Made by a program: the position numbers and the translations under genes | Part shown: positions 44,932 to 54,564 of the stretch, piece after piece | Position numbering within the stretch: position 1 is the stretch's first letter | Layout of the letters: every line of letters begins with the position of its first letter | Source: Sphingomonadales bacterium Ga0077557 | GTDB lineage: Bacteria; Pseudomonadota; Alphaproteobacteria; Sphingomonadales; Sphingomonadaceae | Length of the DNA stretch: 64,000 bases | Assembly (NCBI GenBank): GCA_001464615.1 | Contig: LNFI01000007.1 | Span: forward strand, 124,001-188,000 | Direction: 5' to 3' | The notes under the pieces: generated by a model | Told to the model about the DNA's origin: nothing | What the model saw: the letters and a program-made list of their open reading frames with translations, nothing else | Databases searched by the model: none

Positions 44932-45034
44932 CCCCTCCCGCTTGCGGGAGGGGTTGGGGGTGGGCGTGTCCGCCAGCGGTGCGTGGGAGGAAGGGGTAGC
45001 CCCACCCCTAGCCCCTCCCGCAAGCGGGAGGGGA
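44932..45034. repeat. GC-rich palindromic repeat between efp and suhB
   Basis: Two hairpins, CCCCTCCCGCTTGCGGGAGG and CCCCTCCCGCAAGCGGGAGG (each continued by two G), are placed at the ends of about 60 bases of spacer. It is related in layout to the elements in valS and at 30.3 kb, with different hairpin tips (GCTTGC). One end provides the ribosome binding site of suhB. Confidence 0.85.
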
Positions 45035-45036
45035 AT

Positions 45037-45600
45037 TCAGTCAGCCCGCTTTACGTAAGTCTGCTCGTACACATCGACCACGATCCGCGTACCAGCGCCG
45101 ATATGCGGCGGGACCATTACGCGCACGCCATTTTCCAGAAGCGCGGGCTTGTAGGAGGACGAGGCGGTCTGCCCCTTCACCACCGCATCGGCCTCGACGA
45201 TCAACGCCTCGATCGTGTCGGGGAGCTGCACCGAAATCGGCCGTTCGTCGTAAAGCTCCATCACCACGTCCATGCCGTCCTGCAGGAAGGCCGCCGCATC
45301 GCCCAGGATCCCCGCGTCGAGGGTGATCTGGTCATAGGTCTGCTTGTCCATGAAGGTCAGCATGTCGCCGTCCCTGAACAGGAACTGGAAATCGGTGGTG
45401 TCGAGCCTTACGCGCTCAACCGTTTCAGCCGAACGGAAGCGGACATTGTTTTTGCGCCCGTCGATCAGGTTTTTCATCTCGACTTGCATATAGGCGCCGC
45501 CCTTGCCGGGCTGGGTGTGCTGGATTTTCACCGCTTTCCAGATGCCGCCTTCATATTCGATGATATTGCCGGGGCGAATGTCGACGCCGCTGATCTTCAT
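45037..45600 (-). CDS. efp: Elongation factor P
   Basis: The 187-residue protein shows the three-domain EF-P pattern: '[20 protein letters not shown]', the tip loop '[12 protein letters not shown]' with the modifiable lysine at 33 (Lys34 in E. coli), and '[20 protein letters not shown]' at the end. EF-P helps ribosomes stalled on proline runs, which fits the many proline-rich proteins here. A GC-rich repeat follows directly. No modifying enzyme gene (epmA or epmB) is in view. Confidence 0.97.
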   Translation of the reverse strand: MKISGVDIRPGNIIEYEGGIWKAVKIQHTQPGKGGAYMQVEMKNLIDGRKNNVRFRSAETVERVRLDTTDFQFLFRDGDMLTFMDKQTYDQITLDAGILGDAAAFLQDGMDVVMELYDERPISVQLPDTIEALIVEADAVVKGQTASSSYKPALLENGVRVMVPPHIGAGTRIVVDVYEQTYVKRAD

Positions 45601-45699
45601 GGGTGTGCCTGTGATGTTGAAAGAGCGAAGGGGACGCCCTTAGCGGCCATGTGCGGTTCCGGCAAGCTGGTGGGCGGGGCAAGCACGCGGCGTGCCCGG

Positions 45700-45975
45700 T
45701 CAGGGATATTGCTGGCGAGCGTGGATGACGGCGAGGATGGTTATCGTTGCAGCCCCTACCGCATAGACGATGATGTAGTTGGGGTGCACCACGGCCTCGC
45801 GAGTCCCCGGAACACGGCCCGGTCGATGCGCATAGGGATGATTGGGCAAACGCTCGGCTGCGTCTTCGATCAATATCCGGATTCGCTCGGCCGCCGCAAA
45901 ATTTCGATCGCCGATATAGTCGGTGATCAGATCGAGATCGTCGAGACCTCTATTCGTCCAGCTGACGCGCAGCAC
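45700..45975 (-). CDS. Toxin of ParE/RelE superfamily
   Basis: The 91-residue protein reads 'VSWTNRGLDDLDLITDYIGD', then 'GRVPGTREAVVHPNYIIVYAV' and a final beta strand 'ATITILAVIHARQQYP', the full ParE pattern. ParE toxins block DNA gyrase; RelE relatives cleave mRNA. It begins at GTG 45975, overlapping the antitoxin stop by 26 bases, so the two are cotranslated. Confidence 0.9.
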   Translation of the reverse strand: MLRVSWTNRGLDDLDLITDYIGDRNFAAAERIRILIEDAAERLPNHPYAHRPGRVPGTREAVVHPNYIIVYAVGAATITILAVIHARQQYP

Positions 45976-46141
45976 GCTTGGCTTCCATCTTGCGCTTTAT
46001 GAACGCCATAGCTTCATCATGCGGGATACACGGCTCCTTGCTGTCGAGCGCCGCCTGCACCTTTGCGCGGAACCAAGCGTCATAGGCCTCCGCCTCTTCA
46101 GTGGTGGCGAATTCGGACTCGATGGGCGACAATTTGCTCAT
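45950..46141 (-). CDS. Antitoxin partner of the ParE-type toxin
   Basis: The 63-residue protein 'MSKLSPIESEFATTEEAEAY' ends in a basic helical tail ('MEAKRAARQLDE'), as in stability-determinant antitoxins paired with ParE toxins. It starts at ATG 46141. It precedes and overlaps the toxin gene, which is the usual order. It should neutralise the toxin and may repress the promoter. I see no clear ribbon-helix-helix domain, so DNA binding is only assumed. Confidence 0.8.
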   Translation of the reverse strand: MSKLSPIESEFATTEEAEAYDAWFRAKVQAALDSKEPCIPHDEAMAFIKRKMEAKRAARQLDE

Positions 46142-46173
46142 GTCGTCCCTATAACAAAAAACAGCGTGCGCCG

Positions 46174-46860
46174 CTACCGGGCGAGCACCGCGGCAAAGGC
46201 CTTGACCGCCGCTTCCTCGTCCCCGCCCCACACCGCGTGCGAGACGGCCAGGAAATCCGCGCCAGCCTCGACCAGCGGGCGACCAATGGCAGGCGTAATC
46301 CCGCCAATGGCGACGCAGGGAATTTCGAACATTGTCGACCACCAGCTGAGCAGCACCGGCTCGGCATGGTGCTCGACCTGTTTGGTGGTGGTGGGAAAGT
46401 AGCTGCCGAACGCGACATAATCCGCGCCGCGCTCACCCGCCTCCATCGCGAGGTGGCGGCTGGCGTGGCAGGTCACGCCGATCTGCGCGCCAGGCCCCAG
46501 CTCAGCGCGCGCCTCACGCGGGTCACCATCGCCCTGCCCCAGATGCACGCCGTCCGCACCCAGCCGCTTGGCGAGCGCGATGCTGTCATTGATGATGAAA
46601 GCAACGTCATGCTCCGCGCAGATTTTCTGCAGCGGCTCGGCAAGCGCAGCGGCCGCATGCTGGTCAATGTCCTTCACGCGGAACTGGAAGGCGGCGACGG
46701 GCCCTGCCCCCAACGCACGCCGCAAGCGATCCGGGAAGCCACCGCTCACATCGAGCGGCGAAATCAGGTAGAGCTGGCAGGCAGGCCGACGGTCATCGCG
46801 TTTGAACTGCGCGGCGAAATCGGGGTCGAGCGGGCCAAGGGGATCGTCTTCGTCTATCAT
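46174..46860 (-). CDS. thiE: Thiamine-phosphate synthase
   Basis: The 228-residue enzyme joins the pyrimidine and thiazole halves of thiamine. Family motifs are 'FQFRVKDIDQ', 'FIINDSIALAKRLGADGVHL', 'GVTCHASRHLAMEAGERGAD' and 'IPCVAIGGITP'. An N-terminal extension, 'MIDEDDPLGPLDPDF', precedes the first strand. Its ATG 46860 overlaps the stop of the O-methyltransferase upstream by four bases. No other thi gene is nearby, and I see no TPP riboswitch. Confidence 0.88.
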   Translation of the reverse strand: MIDEDDPLGPLDPDFAAQFKRDDRRPACQLYLISPLDVSGGFPDRLRRALGAGPVAAFQFRVKDIDQHAAAALAEPLQKICAEHDVAFIINDSIALAKRLGADGVHLGQGDGDPREARAELGPGAQIGVTCHASRHLAMEAGERGADYVAFGSYFPTTTKQVEHHAEPVLLSWWSTMFEIPCVAIGGITPAIGRPLVEAGADFLAVSHAVWGGDEEAAVKAFAAVLAR

Positions 46861-47549
46861 GACGCAGGCCCTACTATAGCCAACAGGAAACCGTCCCATT
46901 TTTTTGCGCCGACCGTTTGCACTGCGGTGGCGGTCAGTCGGGGTTCGTGGCTTACCATGTCGAACAGCGCGCGCGTGCCGATGATGCGCGGGTCATCGCT
47001 CGTGGCATCAAGCACCCCGCCCTCGCGCACGACATTGTCGACGATGATGGTTGTCCCTGGGCGTGACAACGCCAATGCAGCGTTCAGATAGCCGACATTT
47101 GAAGGCTTGTCGGCGTCGATGAAAACCAGGTCGAACGGCCCTTCGCCCGCGGCGATCATTTGGTCCAGCGTCTCCAGCGCCGCGCCGGTGCGGACATCGA
47201 CCGTAGCCGCCAACCCCGCTGCAGCGATATTGGCGCGGGCGATATCGGCATGATGCGGATCAATCTCGAGCGTTACCAGCCGCCCGTCGTCAGGCAGGGA
47301 CCTGGCAAGGCAGATGGTCGAATAGCCGCCAAGCGTCCCGATCTCCAGAATGCGCTTCGTCCCCGCCATCTGCGCCAGTATATGCAGCAGGCGGCCCTGC
47401 GCGGGCGATATGTCGATATCGGGCAGCCCGGCGGCGGCATTGGCAGCGACCGTGGCCGCCAGCACTGCATCCGCGCCGAGCAGCATGTCGCTGATATAGC
47501 TGTCGACCGCCGTCCAAGCAGGGTCCGGCTCGGCGGTCCGCTCGACCAT
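46857..47549 (-). CDS. Class I SAM-dependent O-methyltransferase (family 3)
   Basis: The 230-residue protein has 'ILEIGTLGGYSTICLARSLP', motif I of the catechol/caffeoyl-CoA O-methyltransferase type, and 'FDLVFIDADKPSNVGYLN' followed by 'IIVDNVVREG', the metal-binding Asp series. Bacterial members methylate small phenols or their function is unknown. It starts directly after the stop of the aldolase gene and overlaps thiE, so the three form one transcript. Confidence 0.88.
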   Translation of the reverse strand: MVERTAEPDPAWTAVDSYISDMLLGADAVLAATVAANAAAGLPDIDISPAQGRLLHILAQMAGTKRILEIGTLGGYSTICLARSLPDDGRLVTLEIDPHHADIARANIAAAGLAATVDVRTGAALETLDQMIAAGEGPFDLVFIDADKPSNVGYLNAALALSRPGTTIIVDNVVREGGVLDATSDDPRIIGTRALFDMVSHEPRLTATAVQTVGAKKWDGFLLAIVGPAS

Positions 47550-48458
47550 TTATTCCTCGTTTTTGTAGATCGCGACCAGCTTGCCGAGCATCGCCAAAGC
47601 GTCGCCACGGGGGCGCTGGAAGGTGTTGCGGCCGATGATCGACCCGTTGCCGCCGCCGTCACGGATGTCGCGCGCGTCCTGATAGACCGCGTCTTCGCCC
47701 TTGGCAGCCCCGCCCGAGAAGACGACGATACGGCGACCTTTGAAGCAGGCATCGGTAACATGCGCGACCCGATCGGCCTGTTTTGACCAGTCCTTGCCCT
47801 CATACGCCTTTTTCGCGTCGGCCTGCTCGATATGGTCGCTGGGCAGCTTCACCTTGATGATATGGGCGCCCATCAACGCGGCGATATGCGCAGCATAAGC
47901 GCCGACATCGAGCGCGAGTTCGCCACTTTTGGGCAATTTGCCGCCGCGCGGATAGGACCAGAGCACGGTTGGCAGGCCAACCGATTTGGCCTCGGCAGAC
48001 AGCTCCTTAATCTCTTCCATCATGTCGAAGACATCGTCGGAACCGGGATAGATGGTAAAGCCAATCGCTGCGCAGCCGAGCCGCAGCGCATCCTCAACGC
48101 CGCCCGTCAGCGCCTGATTGGCAGCGCCTGCCCAGCTGTTCGAGCTGTTGCATTTCAGGATCGTCGGAATCTGGCCGGCAAACGTGTCCGCCCCCGCCTC
48201 AAGCATGCCGAGTGGCGCTGCATAGGCCGAAAGCCCGGCATCGATCGCCAGCTGATAATGATAATGCGGATCATAGCCCGCGGGATTAACCGCAAAGCTG
48301 CGCGCGGGGCCATGTTCGAAACCCTGGTCGACCGGCAGGATGATCAGCTTGCCCGTGCCACCAAGATGGCCCTGCATCAGAATCCGCGCGAGATTGGATT
48401 TCACACCGGGATTGTCGGACTCGTAATTGGCAAGAATAGCCTTCACGGTCGGCGTCAT
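47550..48458 (-). CDS. Class I fructose-bisphosphate aldolase (DhnA/FbaB type)
   Basis: The 302-residue enzyme has 'LIILPVDQGFEHGPARSFA', the DhnA-type opening, then 'SYPRGGKLP' and the Schiff-base lysine in 'HIIKVKLPSD'. The 'VVFSGGAAKGEDAVYQ' and 'GSIIGRNTFQRPR' blocks bind phosphate. It splits or forms fructose-1,6-bisphosphate in glycolysis and gluconeogenesis. It fits the neighbouring tkt, gap and pgk genes on the same strand. Confidence 0.93.
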   Translation of the reverse strand: MTPTVKAILANYESDNPGVKSNLARILMQGHLGGTGKLIILPVDQGFEHGPARSFAVNPAGYDPHYHYQLAIDAGLSAYAAPLGMLEAGADTFAGQIPTILKCNSSNSWAGAANQALTGGVEDALRLGCAAIGFTIYPGSDDVFDMMEEIKELSAEAKSVGLPTVLWSYPRGGKLPKSGELALDVGAYAAHIAALMGAHIIKVKLPSDHIEQADAKKAYEGKDWSKQADRVAHVTDACFKGRRIVVFSGGAAKGEDAVYQDARDIRDGGGNGSIIGRNTFQRPRGDALAMLGKLVAIYKNEE

Positions 48459-48555
48459 CGATGTTTCCCCTTATTTGCATCACCAAGCCCCTGCGGCTGT
48501 TAGCGGCGCGGCAACAAAGGGGCAACGCCCCAAAGGCGGAAAAAAACAATGGTCT

Positions 48556-48753
48556 TTAGGCGGGTTCAGCCGCCATTTTGGCATCTTCGTTGACGGCCCG
48601 GCGCTCGGCGGTCTTTTCAGCGCGGCTCGCCATCTCATCCCACGCCTTGGCAGCGCGCAAGTAACGGTCGCGAACATTGTCGAGCGTTGCCGTGGCAGCA
48701 TCGGCGGCAGCCTGCTGGGCGCGCTCCCGACAAAATGGTGCAGTGGTCGTCAT
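48556..48753 (-). CDS. Small helical protein, conserved-looking, unknown
   Basis: The 65-residue product 'MTTTAPFCRERAQQAAADAA' is rich in alanine, charged residues and helix formers, without signal peptide or membrane segment. ATG 48753 has GGAGGG about seven bases upstream, a strong site. Similar short proteins occur in sphingomonads, as far as I recall, with no known function. A terminator for the upstream cold-shock gene lies between. Confidence 0.7.
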   Translation of the reverse strand: MTTTAPFCRERAQQAAADAATATLDNVRDRYLRAAKAWDEMASRAEKTAERRAVNEDAKMAAEPA

Positions 48754-48788
48754 CGCGAACCCTCCGTCTGTCGGCATTTCAATTGGAT

Positions 48789-48823
48789 GAAAAAGGGGCG
48801 CCGGGCGCAAACCCGGCACCCCC
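48789..48823 (-). terminator. Rho-independent terminator after the cold-shock gene
   Basis: On the minus strand GGGGTGCCGGG pairs with CCCGGCGCCCC (one G·U), loop TTTGCG, followed by six Ts. It starts eight bases after the cold-shock gene's stop. Confidence 0.9.
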
Positions 48824-48830
48824 CAATCAG

Positions 48831-49037
48831 TTAGGCTGCGGAGAGATTGACCGCAGACATTTTGCCGCGGCGATCCTGCTCCAGCTCGTAAGAAACGCGC
48901 TGTTCCTTGTCGAGCGTGCGCATGCCGGCGGCTTCAACCGCGCTGATGTGCACGAATGCGTCGTTGCCGCCGTCTTCCGGTGCGATGAAGCCATAGCCCT
49001 TGTCGGCGTTGAAAAATTTCACGGTGCCAATCGGCAT
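48831..49037 (-). CDS. cspA: Cold-shock domain protein
   Basis: The 68-residue protein is a single cold-shock domain: 'MPIGTVKFFNADKGYGFIAP' contains RNP-1 (KGYGFI), and 'DAFVHISA' is RNP-2. It binds single-stranded RNA and DNA as a chaperone or antiterminator. ATG 49037 has AAGGA about ten bases upstream. A terminator follows the gene, so it is a single unit. Confidence 0.95.
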   Translation of the reverse strand: MPIGTVKFFNADKGYGFIAPEDGGNDAFVHISAVEAAGMRTLDKEQRVSYELEQDRRGKMSAVNLSAA

Positions 49038-49149
49038 AGTCGTAGTTCCTTGAGTAGATCCGGCGGCATGTTTCAATCATGCAAGCCGGTTGGGGCCGAT
49101 ATAAAGAAGACGGCGCATCGCCCGGCCCCGGCCGATGCGCCGAAGCGGA

Positions 49150-49329
49150 TTACACGGCCAGCGGCTTCACTGGCGCCTTGCGAAAACGATAAAGCCCGTG
49201 GCGCGTCGCGATTTGCGCCGCATAGCCGCGGGCCAAAGCCGCATGGGCCGCACGGGCACTGCGCCCGTTCGCGCGCTGGGCATTAACGAGCGAAATCTGC
49301 TCGCGCCGAAAAAGATAATTGAGGTCCAA
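49150..49329 (-). CDS. Small protein with a TTG start, unknown family
   Basis: The frame of 59 residues starts TTG and reads M/L-DLNYLFRREQISLVNAQRA, then 'ARAAHAALARGYAAQI'. Short proteins with a DLNYL-R-Q opening are common in sphingomonads, as I recall. GGAG lies eight bases upstream of TTG 49329. No ATG or GTG precedes it in a sensible place. The remaining sequence is basic and helical. It lies between the cold-shock gene and pgk. Confidence 0.65.
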   Translation of the reverse strand: MDLNYLFRREQISLVNAQRANGRSARAAHAALARGYAAQIATRHGLYRFRKAPVKPLAV

Positions 49330-49480
49330 AGGCGCCGCTCCAACTGGGCTTGTTACGGGAGCGCGCAGGTCTCTCAGTCACGGGAGAAAAAGAAGGGGTA
49401 CTCGAGTGATGCGGAGGCAATAGCACAGTTGGCGGGATTTGTCGCATCAATAGTCATATGAATAATGGCAATGCCAGTGA

Positions 49481-50668
49481 TCAGTGCTTCAACGCCGCCA
49501 CGCCGGGGAGTTGCTTGCCCTCCATCCATTCCAGAAACGCGCCGCCGGCGGTCGAAACGAAGCTGAAATCATCCGCCACACCTGCCTGATTAAGGGCCGC
49601 CACGGTATCCCCCCCGCCTGCGACCGAGACGAGCGACCCATCCTTGGTCAGGGCGGCTGCCGTTTTCGCCAGCGCCACCGTTGCAGTATCGAAGGGCGGC
49701 GTCTCGAACGCGCCGAGTGGGCCATTCCAGACCAGGGTTCGGCAGGTCTTGAGCACATCGGCGAGCGCTTCGGTCGCAGCAGGGCCGATATCCAGGATCA
49801 TCTCATCGGCGGCGACTTCGTGGACGTTGCAGGTCCGCAGACTCGGCGGGTTGGCCGCGAACTCTTTTGATACAACAACATCATAGGGCAGATGAATCGT
49901 GCAATGCGCGCGGTCGGCGGCGGTAAAAATCCCCTCGACCGTCGCGATCAGATCATGTTCGCACAGCGACTTGCCGACATCGACGCCGCGCGCCGCGAGA
50001 AAAGTATTGGCCATGCCACCGCCGATGATGAGGTGATCTACCTTATCGACCAGATGCGTCAGCACATCGAGCTTGCTTGACACCTTGGCGCCACCGACCA
50101 CCGCCGCAACGGGGTGGTCAGGGTTGCCAAGCGCCTTTTCCAGCGCATCAAGTTCTGCCTCCATCGCGCGCCCGGCAAAGGCGGGCAGGACATGCGCCAG
50201 TCCCTCGGTTGATGCATGAGCGCGGTGCGCCGCTGAAAAGGCGTCGTTCACATAAAGATCGCCTAGCCCCGCGAAGCGCGCGACAGTCGCGGGATTATTT
50301 TTTTCCTCACCGCCAAAGAAGCGAGTATTCTCAAGCACGGCGATATCGCCCGGCTGCAGCGCGGCGACGGCGGCGGCATCGCCTTCCCAATCGATGTAGT
50401 TGACCGGGCGGCCAAGCACCGCGGCATAGGCCGGCCTGACCCGCGCAAGCGAAGTGTCGGCGCTCGGCACCTTTGGACGACCGAAATGGGAAAGCACCAG
50501 GACGATCGCCCCGCGATCTGCCAACTCGGTTACCGTAGGCAGGGTCGCGCGCAGCCGGGTGTCGTCGGTCACCCGATCACCCTCCATCGGCACGTTCAAA
50601 TCCTCGCGCACCAGCACGCGCTTGCCGGTGATATCGCCCATGTCATCCAGCGTGCGGAACGGTTTCAC
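49481..50668 (-). CDS. pgk: Phosphoglycerate kinase
   Basis: The 395-residue enzyme transfers phosphate between 1,3-bisphosphoglycerate and ADP. '[13 protein letters not shown]', '[11 protein letters not shown]' (substrate site), '[17 protein letters not shown]' and '[12 protein letters not shown]' are the canonical blocks. The GTG 50668 start overlaps the MOSC gene's TGA by four bases (GTGA), and the protein begins 'VKPFRTLDD'. Downstream gene order continues with small proteins and aldolase. Confidence 0.97.
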   Translation of the reverse strand: MKPFRTLDDMGDITGKRVLVREDLNVPMEGDRVTDDTRLRATLPTVTELADRGAIVLVLSHFGRPKVPSADTSLARVRPAYAAVLGRPVNYIDWEGDAAAVAALQPGDIAVLENTRFFGGEEKNNPATVARFAGLGDLYVNDAFSAAHRAHASTEGLAHVLPAFAGRAMEAELDALEKALGNPDHPVAAVVGGAKVSSKLDVLTHLVDKVDHLIIGGGMANTFLAARGVDVGKSLCEHDLIATVEGIFTAADRAHCTIHLPYDVVVSKEFAANPPSLRTCNVHEVAADEMILDIGPAATEALADVLKTCRTLVWNGPLGAFETPPFDTATVALAKTAAALTKDGSLVSVAGGGDTVAALNQAGVADDFSFVSTAGGAFLEWMEGKQLPGVAALKH

Positions 50669-51150
50669 GCTATTGTCTCCATCACTTGATCGACCATGAT
50701 CACATCGCCAACCGCAATCACCCCGCCGGACAGCACGCGCGTGCAAACGCCACCGCGCCAATCCTGCTTTAGCGCCGCCTGAAGCCCGGGCTCGATCGCA
50801 TCCATCCGCTGGCAGGGATCGCATTCAACCATAATCATCAGGCGAACCTCGCCGATGCGAAGCACGGTGCCCGCGATCTGCGGCAAGTCGAGCCCGTCGA
50901 CCAATATGTTTGCCCGCCGTGCCGACCACGGATGGCTTACCCCGAGCTCGGCCATTGCCGAGTCCCAGTCCTGTCGCTCGATCAGCGTGACCTGCCGCCG
51001 GTTGCGGCCGCCAGGCTTGAAGCGCCCCTTGCAGTCACCGTCCACCCCGAATTCCGGGGTGATCGTCGCGCGCTCAATCTCTTCCATCGGCGCGCGCGGA
51101 GAAGCGTGACGAGCAATGCCCGCAACGATGCCCTGACCGCCCGCACCCAT
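50665..51150 (-). CDS. MOSC domain protein
   Basis: The 161-residue protein has a MOSC domain: '[20 protein letters not shown]', then '[13 protein letters not shown]' with the conserved Cys and '[11 protein letters not shown]'. MOSC domains bind molybdopterin or sulfur and pass sulfur to acceptors; this stand-alone member's role is unknown. ATG 51150 lies five bases from the gap stop, and the 3' end overlaps pgk. Its place between gap and pgk is unusual. Confidence 0.85.
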   Translation of the reverse strand: MGAGGQGIVAGIARHASPRAPMEEIERATITPEFGVDGDCKGRFKPGGRNRRQVTLIERQDWDSAMAELGVSHPWSARRANILVDGLDLPQIAGTVLRIGEVRLMIMVECDPCQRMDAIEPGLQAALKQDWRGGVCTRVLSGGVIAVGDVIMVDQVMETIA

Positions 51151-51155
51151 GGCGA

Positions 51156-52178
51156 TCAGAGGAACGCCGCCATGGCCTTCGCCGTATCGACCATGCGGTT
51201 CGAGAAGCCCCATTCATTGTCGTACCAGCTGACGACGCGGACCAGCTTGCCGTCGATAACCGCCGTTTCCAGGCTGTCGATGGTCGACGATGCCTGATCG
51301 TGCATCAGGTCGATCGAAACGAGCGGTTCGTCGGTATAGGCAAGGATACCTTTGAGCGGCCCGCTTTCGGATGCCGCCTTGAGGATCGCGTTGACCTCCT
51401 CCTTGGTGGTGTCGCGCTTGGGCGTGAAGGTCAGATCGATCAAGGAAACGTCCGGCACTGGCACGCGGATCGCCGAACCGTCGAGCTTGCCCTTCAACTC
51501 AGGCAGCACTTCGCCAACAGCGCGAGCAGCGCCCGTCGTCGTCGGGATGATCGACATGGCGGCGGCGCGTGCGCGGCGCGGGTCGCTATGGACCTGATCG
51601 AGGATCTTCTGGTCGTTTGTGTACGCATGGACCGTGGTCATCAGCCCGCGTTCGATCCCAATTGCATCGTTGAGCACCTTGGCGACCGGGGCCAGGCAAT
51701 TGGTGGTGCACGAGGCGTTAGAGACGATCACGTGATCCGCGGTCAGCATGTCGTGGTTGACGCCGAACACAACGGTCAGGTCGACGCCCTTGCCGGGGGC
51801 CGAGATCAGCACCTTTTTTGCCCCGGCATCGAGATGCTTCTGACAGCTCGCGCGATCGGTAAAGAAACCGGTGCATTCGAGCACCAGATCGACGCCCAAT
51901 TCCTTGTGCGGCAAATTGGCGGGATCACGCTCGGCGGTCACGCGGATGCGCTTGCCATCGACGACCAGATCATTGCCCTCAGCCGAAACCGATCCCGGAT
52001 ATTTGCCGTGGACGCTGTCGCGCGAAAACAGCCAGGCATTGTCCTTGGCATCGGCGAGATCGTTGATCGACACCAGTTCAAGCCCCCCAGAACCGTTGGC
52101 GCCGCCCTGTTCAAGCATTGCGCGTGCGACCAGGCGACCGATGCGCCCGAACCCGTTGATCGCCACCTTGACCGTCAT
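51156..52178 (-). CDS. gap: Glyceraldehyde-3-phosphate dehydrogenase, type I
   Basis: The 340-residue enzyme oxidises glyceraldehyde-3-phosphate with NAD and phosphate. It begins '[20 protein letters not shown]' (Rossmann fold), carries the active Cys in '[17 protein letters not shown]', and ends '[15 protein letters not shown]'. It lies 13 bases from the transketolase stop, so tkt, gap, the MOSC gene and pgk form one operon. Confidence 0.98.
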   Translation of the reverse strand: MTVKVAINGFGRIGRLVARAMLEQGGANGSGGLELVSINDLADAKDNAWLFSRDSVHGKYPGSVSAEGNDLVVDGKRIRVTAERDPANLPHKELGVDLVLECTGFFTDRASCQKHLDAGAKKVLISAPGKGVDLTVVFGVNHDMLTADHVIVSNASCTTNCLAPVAKVLNDAIGIERGLMTTVHAYTNDQKILDQVHSDPRRARAAAMSIIPTTTGAARAVGEVLPELKGKLDGSAIRVPVPDVSLIDLTFTPKRDTTKEEVNAILKAASESGPLKGILAYTDEPLVSIDLMHDQASSTIDSLETAVIDGKLVRVVSWYDNEWGFSNRMVDTAKAMAAFL

Positions 52179-52191
52179 CGAAATTTCTCCG

Positions 52192-54156
52192 TCACTTCTG
52201 TAATTTTGCCACGATCTGCGGCGTGATCGCCTCAGCCGTCAGCCCGAAATGCGCATAAAGCGCCTTGATCGGCCCCGACGCCCCAAAGCTGTCAATGCCA
52301 AAGCGCAAACCATTGTCGCCGGTATAGCGTTCCCAGCCGAGCGTAACGCCTGCCTCGATCGAGACCCGCAGCGCATCGGCCGGGATCACATCGGCGCGAT
52401 ACGCGGCGTCCTGCGCATCGAAGCGCGACCAGCACGGCATCGAGACGACATCGGCGCCGATCCCCTGCGCTTCAAGCGCCGCCGCTACCGCGACCGCGAT
52501 TTCCACTTCCGATCCGGTTGCCATCACCACGACTTGCCGTGCTGCCGTTGCCGCGCGCAACCGGTAAGCGCCTTTCGCGCTCAGCATGTCGCCGCCGGTG
52601 CGCTGCTGCTGCAAATTCTGCCGCGACAAAGCGAGCAGACTCGGCCGGCCCTGCTCCGCCACCGCCAGCGCCCAGCATTCCGCCACCTCAACCGCATCGC
52701 ATGGGCGATACACATCCAGATTGGGGATCATCCGCAGGCTCATCACATGCTCAACCGGCTGGTGGGTCGGGCCATCCTCGCCCACGCCGATCGAATCATG
52801 CGTCATTACATAGACGACGCGTGCCTGCTGGATCGCCGAGAGCCGGATCGCCGGGCGGCAATAATCCGAAAACACCAGGAAAGTGCCGCCAAACGGGATG
52901 ATCCCGCCGTGCAGCGCCATCCCGTTCATCGCCGCCGCCATGCCGAATTCGCGGATGCCGTAATTGATGTAGCGGCCAGCATAATCACCCGCCGCCATCG
53001 CGGTGAGCGCCGGGGTCTTGGTGAGATTGGAGCCGGTAAGATCGGCCGATCCGCCGACCAGTTCGGGCATCGCTGCGGTCAGCCCTTCAAGCGCGAATTC
53101 CGATGATTTGCGCGTCGCGACCGACACCGGCACCCGATCCCAATTGGCAAAGGCCCAGCCCGCGGCATCCTCCAGATCGACCACACCGGCGATCCGGCGT
53201 TCAAATTCAGCGCGATCGGCATGGGCCGCCAACCGATCCTGCCATGCCGATCGATCCGCTCCACCGCGCTTGCCGAAATCGAGCCAGGCCGCGCGGATAT
53301 CGGCGGGAATCTCAAACGGCGCCGCATGCCAGCCCAGCGCTTCGCGGGTGGCGGCGACTTCGTCCTTGCCGAGCGCCGAGCCATGCGTTTTCGACGTACC
53401 CTGCTTGTTGGGCGCGCCCTTGCCGATGATCGTGCGGCAGCGCACCAGCGACGGGCGCGGATCAGCAGCGGCTTCGCTTAGCGCGCGATCGATATCATCG
53501 ACATCATGGCCATCGCATTCGACGACATGCCAGCCGCTCGCCCGGTAGCGCGTGGGGATATCCTCGCTGGAGGACAGGCTGACCGCCCCGTCAATGGTGA
53601 TGCGGTTATCGTCCCACAACACATTCAGCCGCCCGAGCCCAAGATGCCCAGCCAGCCCGACCGCCTCATGATTGATGCCTTCCATCAGGCAGCCATCGCC
53701 GGCGATCACCCAGGTGCGATGATCGACCAGGCTATCGCCAAACACGGCGTTCAAATGCCGCTCGGCAATCCCCATGCCGACCGCCATCGCCAGCCCCTGC
53801 CCCAGCGGACCGGTGGTGCATTCGACGCCGGGGAGCTCAAAATTCTCCGGATGCCCGGCGCAGTGACTGCCAAATTGGCGGAAATTGCGAATATCCTCAA
53901 TCGTCGGCTCGGCATAGCCGGTGAGATACAGCAACGCATAGATCAGCATCGATCCATGCCCGGCCGACAGCACGAAGCGGTCACGATCGGGCCATTTCGG
54001 GTCGGTGGGATCATATTTCAGATGGCGGGTGAACAGCACCGTGGCGACATCGGCCATGCCCATTGGCATGCCGGGATGCCCCGAATTGGCGGCTTCGACC
54101 CCGTCCATCGCAAGCGCGCGAATGGCATTGGCGAGAGTTATCGGCGCGACGCCCAT
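52192..54156 (-). CDS. tkt: Transketolase
   Basis: The 654-residue enzyme moves two-carbon units in the pentose phosphate pathway using thiamine diphosphate. It starts '[20 protein letters not shown]' and has the cofactor motif '[17 protein letters not shown]' and the pyrimidine-domain block '[20 protein letters not shown]'. ATG 54156 is selected where homology begins; the frame upstream lacks family sequence. It opens the operon tkt, gap, MOSC gene, pgk. Confidence 0.97.
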   Translation of the reverse strand: MGVAPITLANAIRALAMDGVEAANSGHPGMPMGMADVATVLFTRHLKYDPTDPKWPDRDRFVLSAGHGSMLIYALLYLTGYAEPTIEDIRNFRQFGSHCAGHPENFELPGVECTTGPLGQGLAMAVGMGIAERHLNAVFGDSLVDHRTWVIAGDGCLMEGINHEAVGLAGHLGLGRLNVLWDDNRITIDGAVSLSSSEDIPTRYRASGWHVVECDGHDVDDIDRALSEAAADPRPSLVRCRTIIGKGAPNKQGTSKTHGSALGKDEVAATREALGWHAAPFEIPADIRAAWLDFGKRGGADRSAWQDRLAAHADRAEFERRIAGVVDLEDAAGWAFANWDRVPVSVATRKSSEFALEGLTAAMPELVGGSADLTGSNLTKTPALTAMAAGDYAGRYINYGIREFGMAAAMNGMALHGGIIPFGGTFLVFSDYCRPAIRLSAIQQARVVYVMTHDSIGVGEDGPTHQPVEHVMSLRMIPNLDVYRPCDAVEVAECWALAVAEQGRPSLLALSRQNLQQQRTGGDMLSAKGAYRLRAATAARQVVVMATGSEVEIAVAVAAALEAQGIGADVVSMPCWSRFDAQDAAYRADVIPADALRVSIEAGVTLGWERYTGDNGLRFGIDSFGASGPIKALYAHFGLTAEAITPQIVAKLQK

Positions 54157-54309
54157 CGGTTGCTTCCCGGGTTGCCGGCCCGCGTGGAGCACGCATCATG
54201 GGCTAGGCAGGTGGATGATGTGGCGCGTCTTTGCTGTGGCAAGGCCGCGCCGTCAACCTTCAGATCGATTCGCGGCTTGCCGTGCGGTGCCGTCCTGCTA
54301 CCTTACGCC

Positions 54310-54564
54310 ATGGTCGACGTGCATTCCCTGTCGGCGGCTGATCGCATTGATCTGGCCCTTACCCGTATCGAAGCGGCCCTGGCCGATCGCCCCCCCGCTG
54401 CCCCCGCGCCCGCTGGAAACCCGCTTGCTGAGGGCGCAGCCAGTGATTCCGATCTGGCAGAGCGCCATGCCGCGTTGAAGCAGCGCGTGGCCGAGGCGAT
54501 CACCGCGCTCGATGCGATCTTGTCCACCGGCCAGTCCCCGGGCCAGTCGATGGGGGCGGCATAA
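54310..54564 (+). CDS. Small helical protein upstream of zapA
   Basis: The 84-residue product 'MVDVHSLSAADRIDLALTRI' is charged and helical, with a probable coiled coil ('LAERHAALKQRVAEAITALD'). Short coiled-coil genes ahead of zapA are common in alphaproteobacteria, and this could assist division, but no function is shown. Its stop overlaps zapA by one base (TAATG). Confidence 0.7.
   Translation: MVDVHSLSAADRIDLALTRIEAALADRPPAAPAPAGNPLAEGAASDSDLAERHAALKQRVAEAITALDAILSTGQSPGQSMGAA

Noticed and set aside
46140..46180. TPP riboswitch near thiE
   Set aside because: thiE is inside an operon with an ATGA overlap to the upstream gene; no leader space or THI-box sequence is present.
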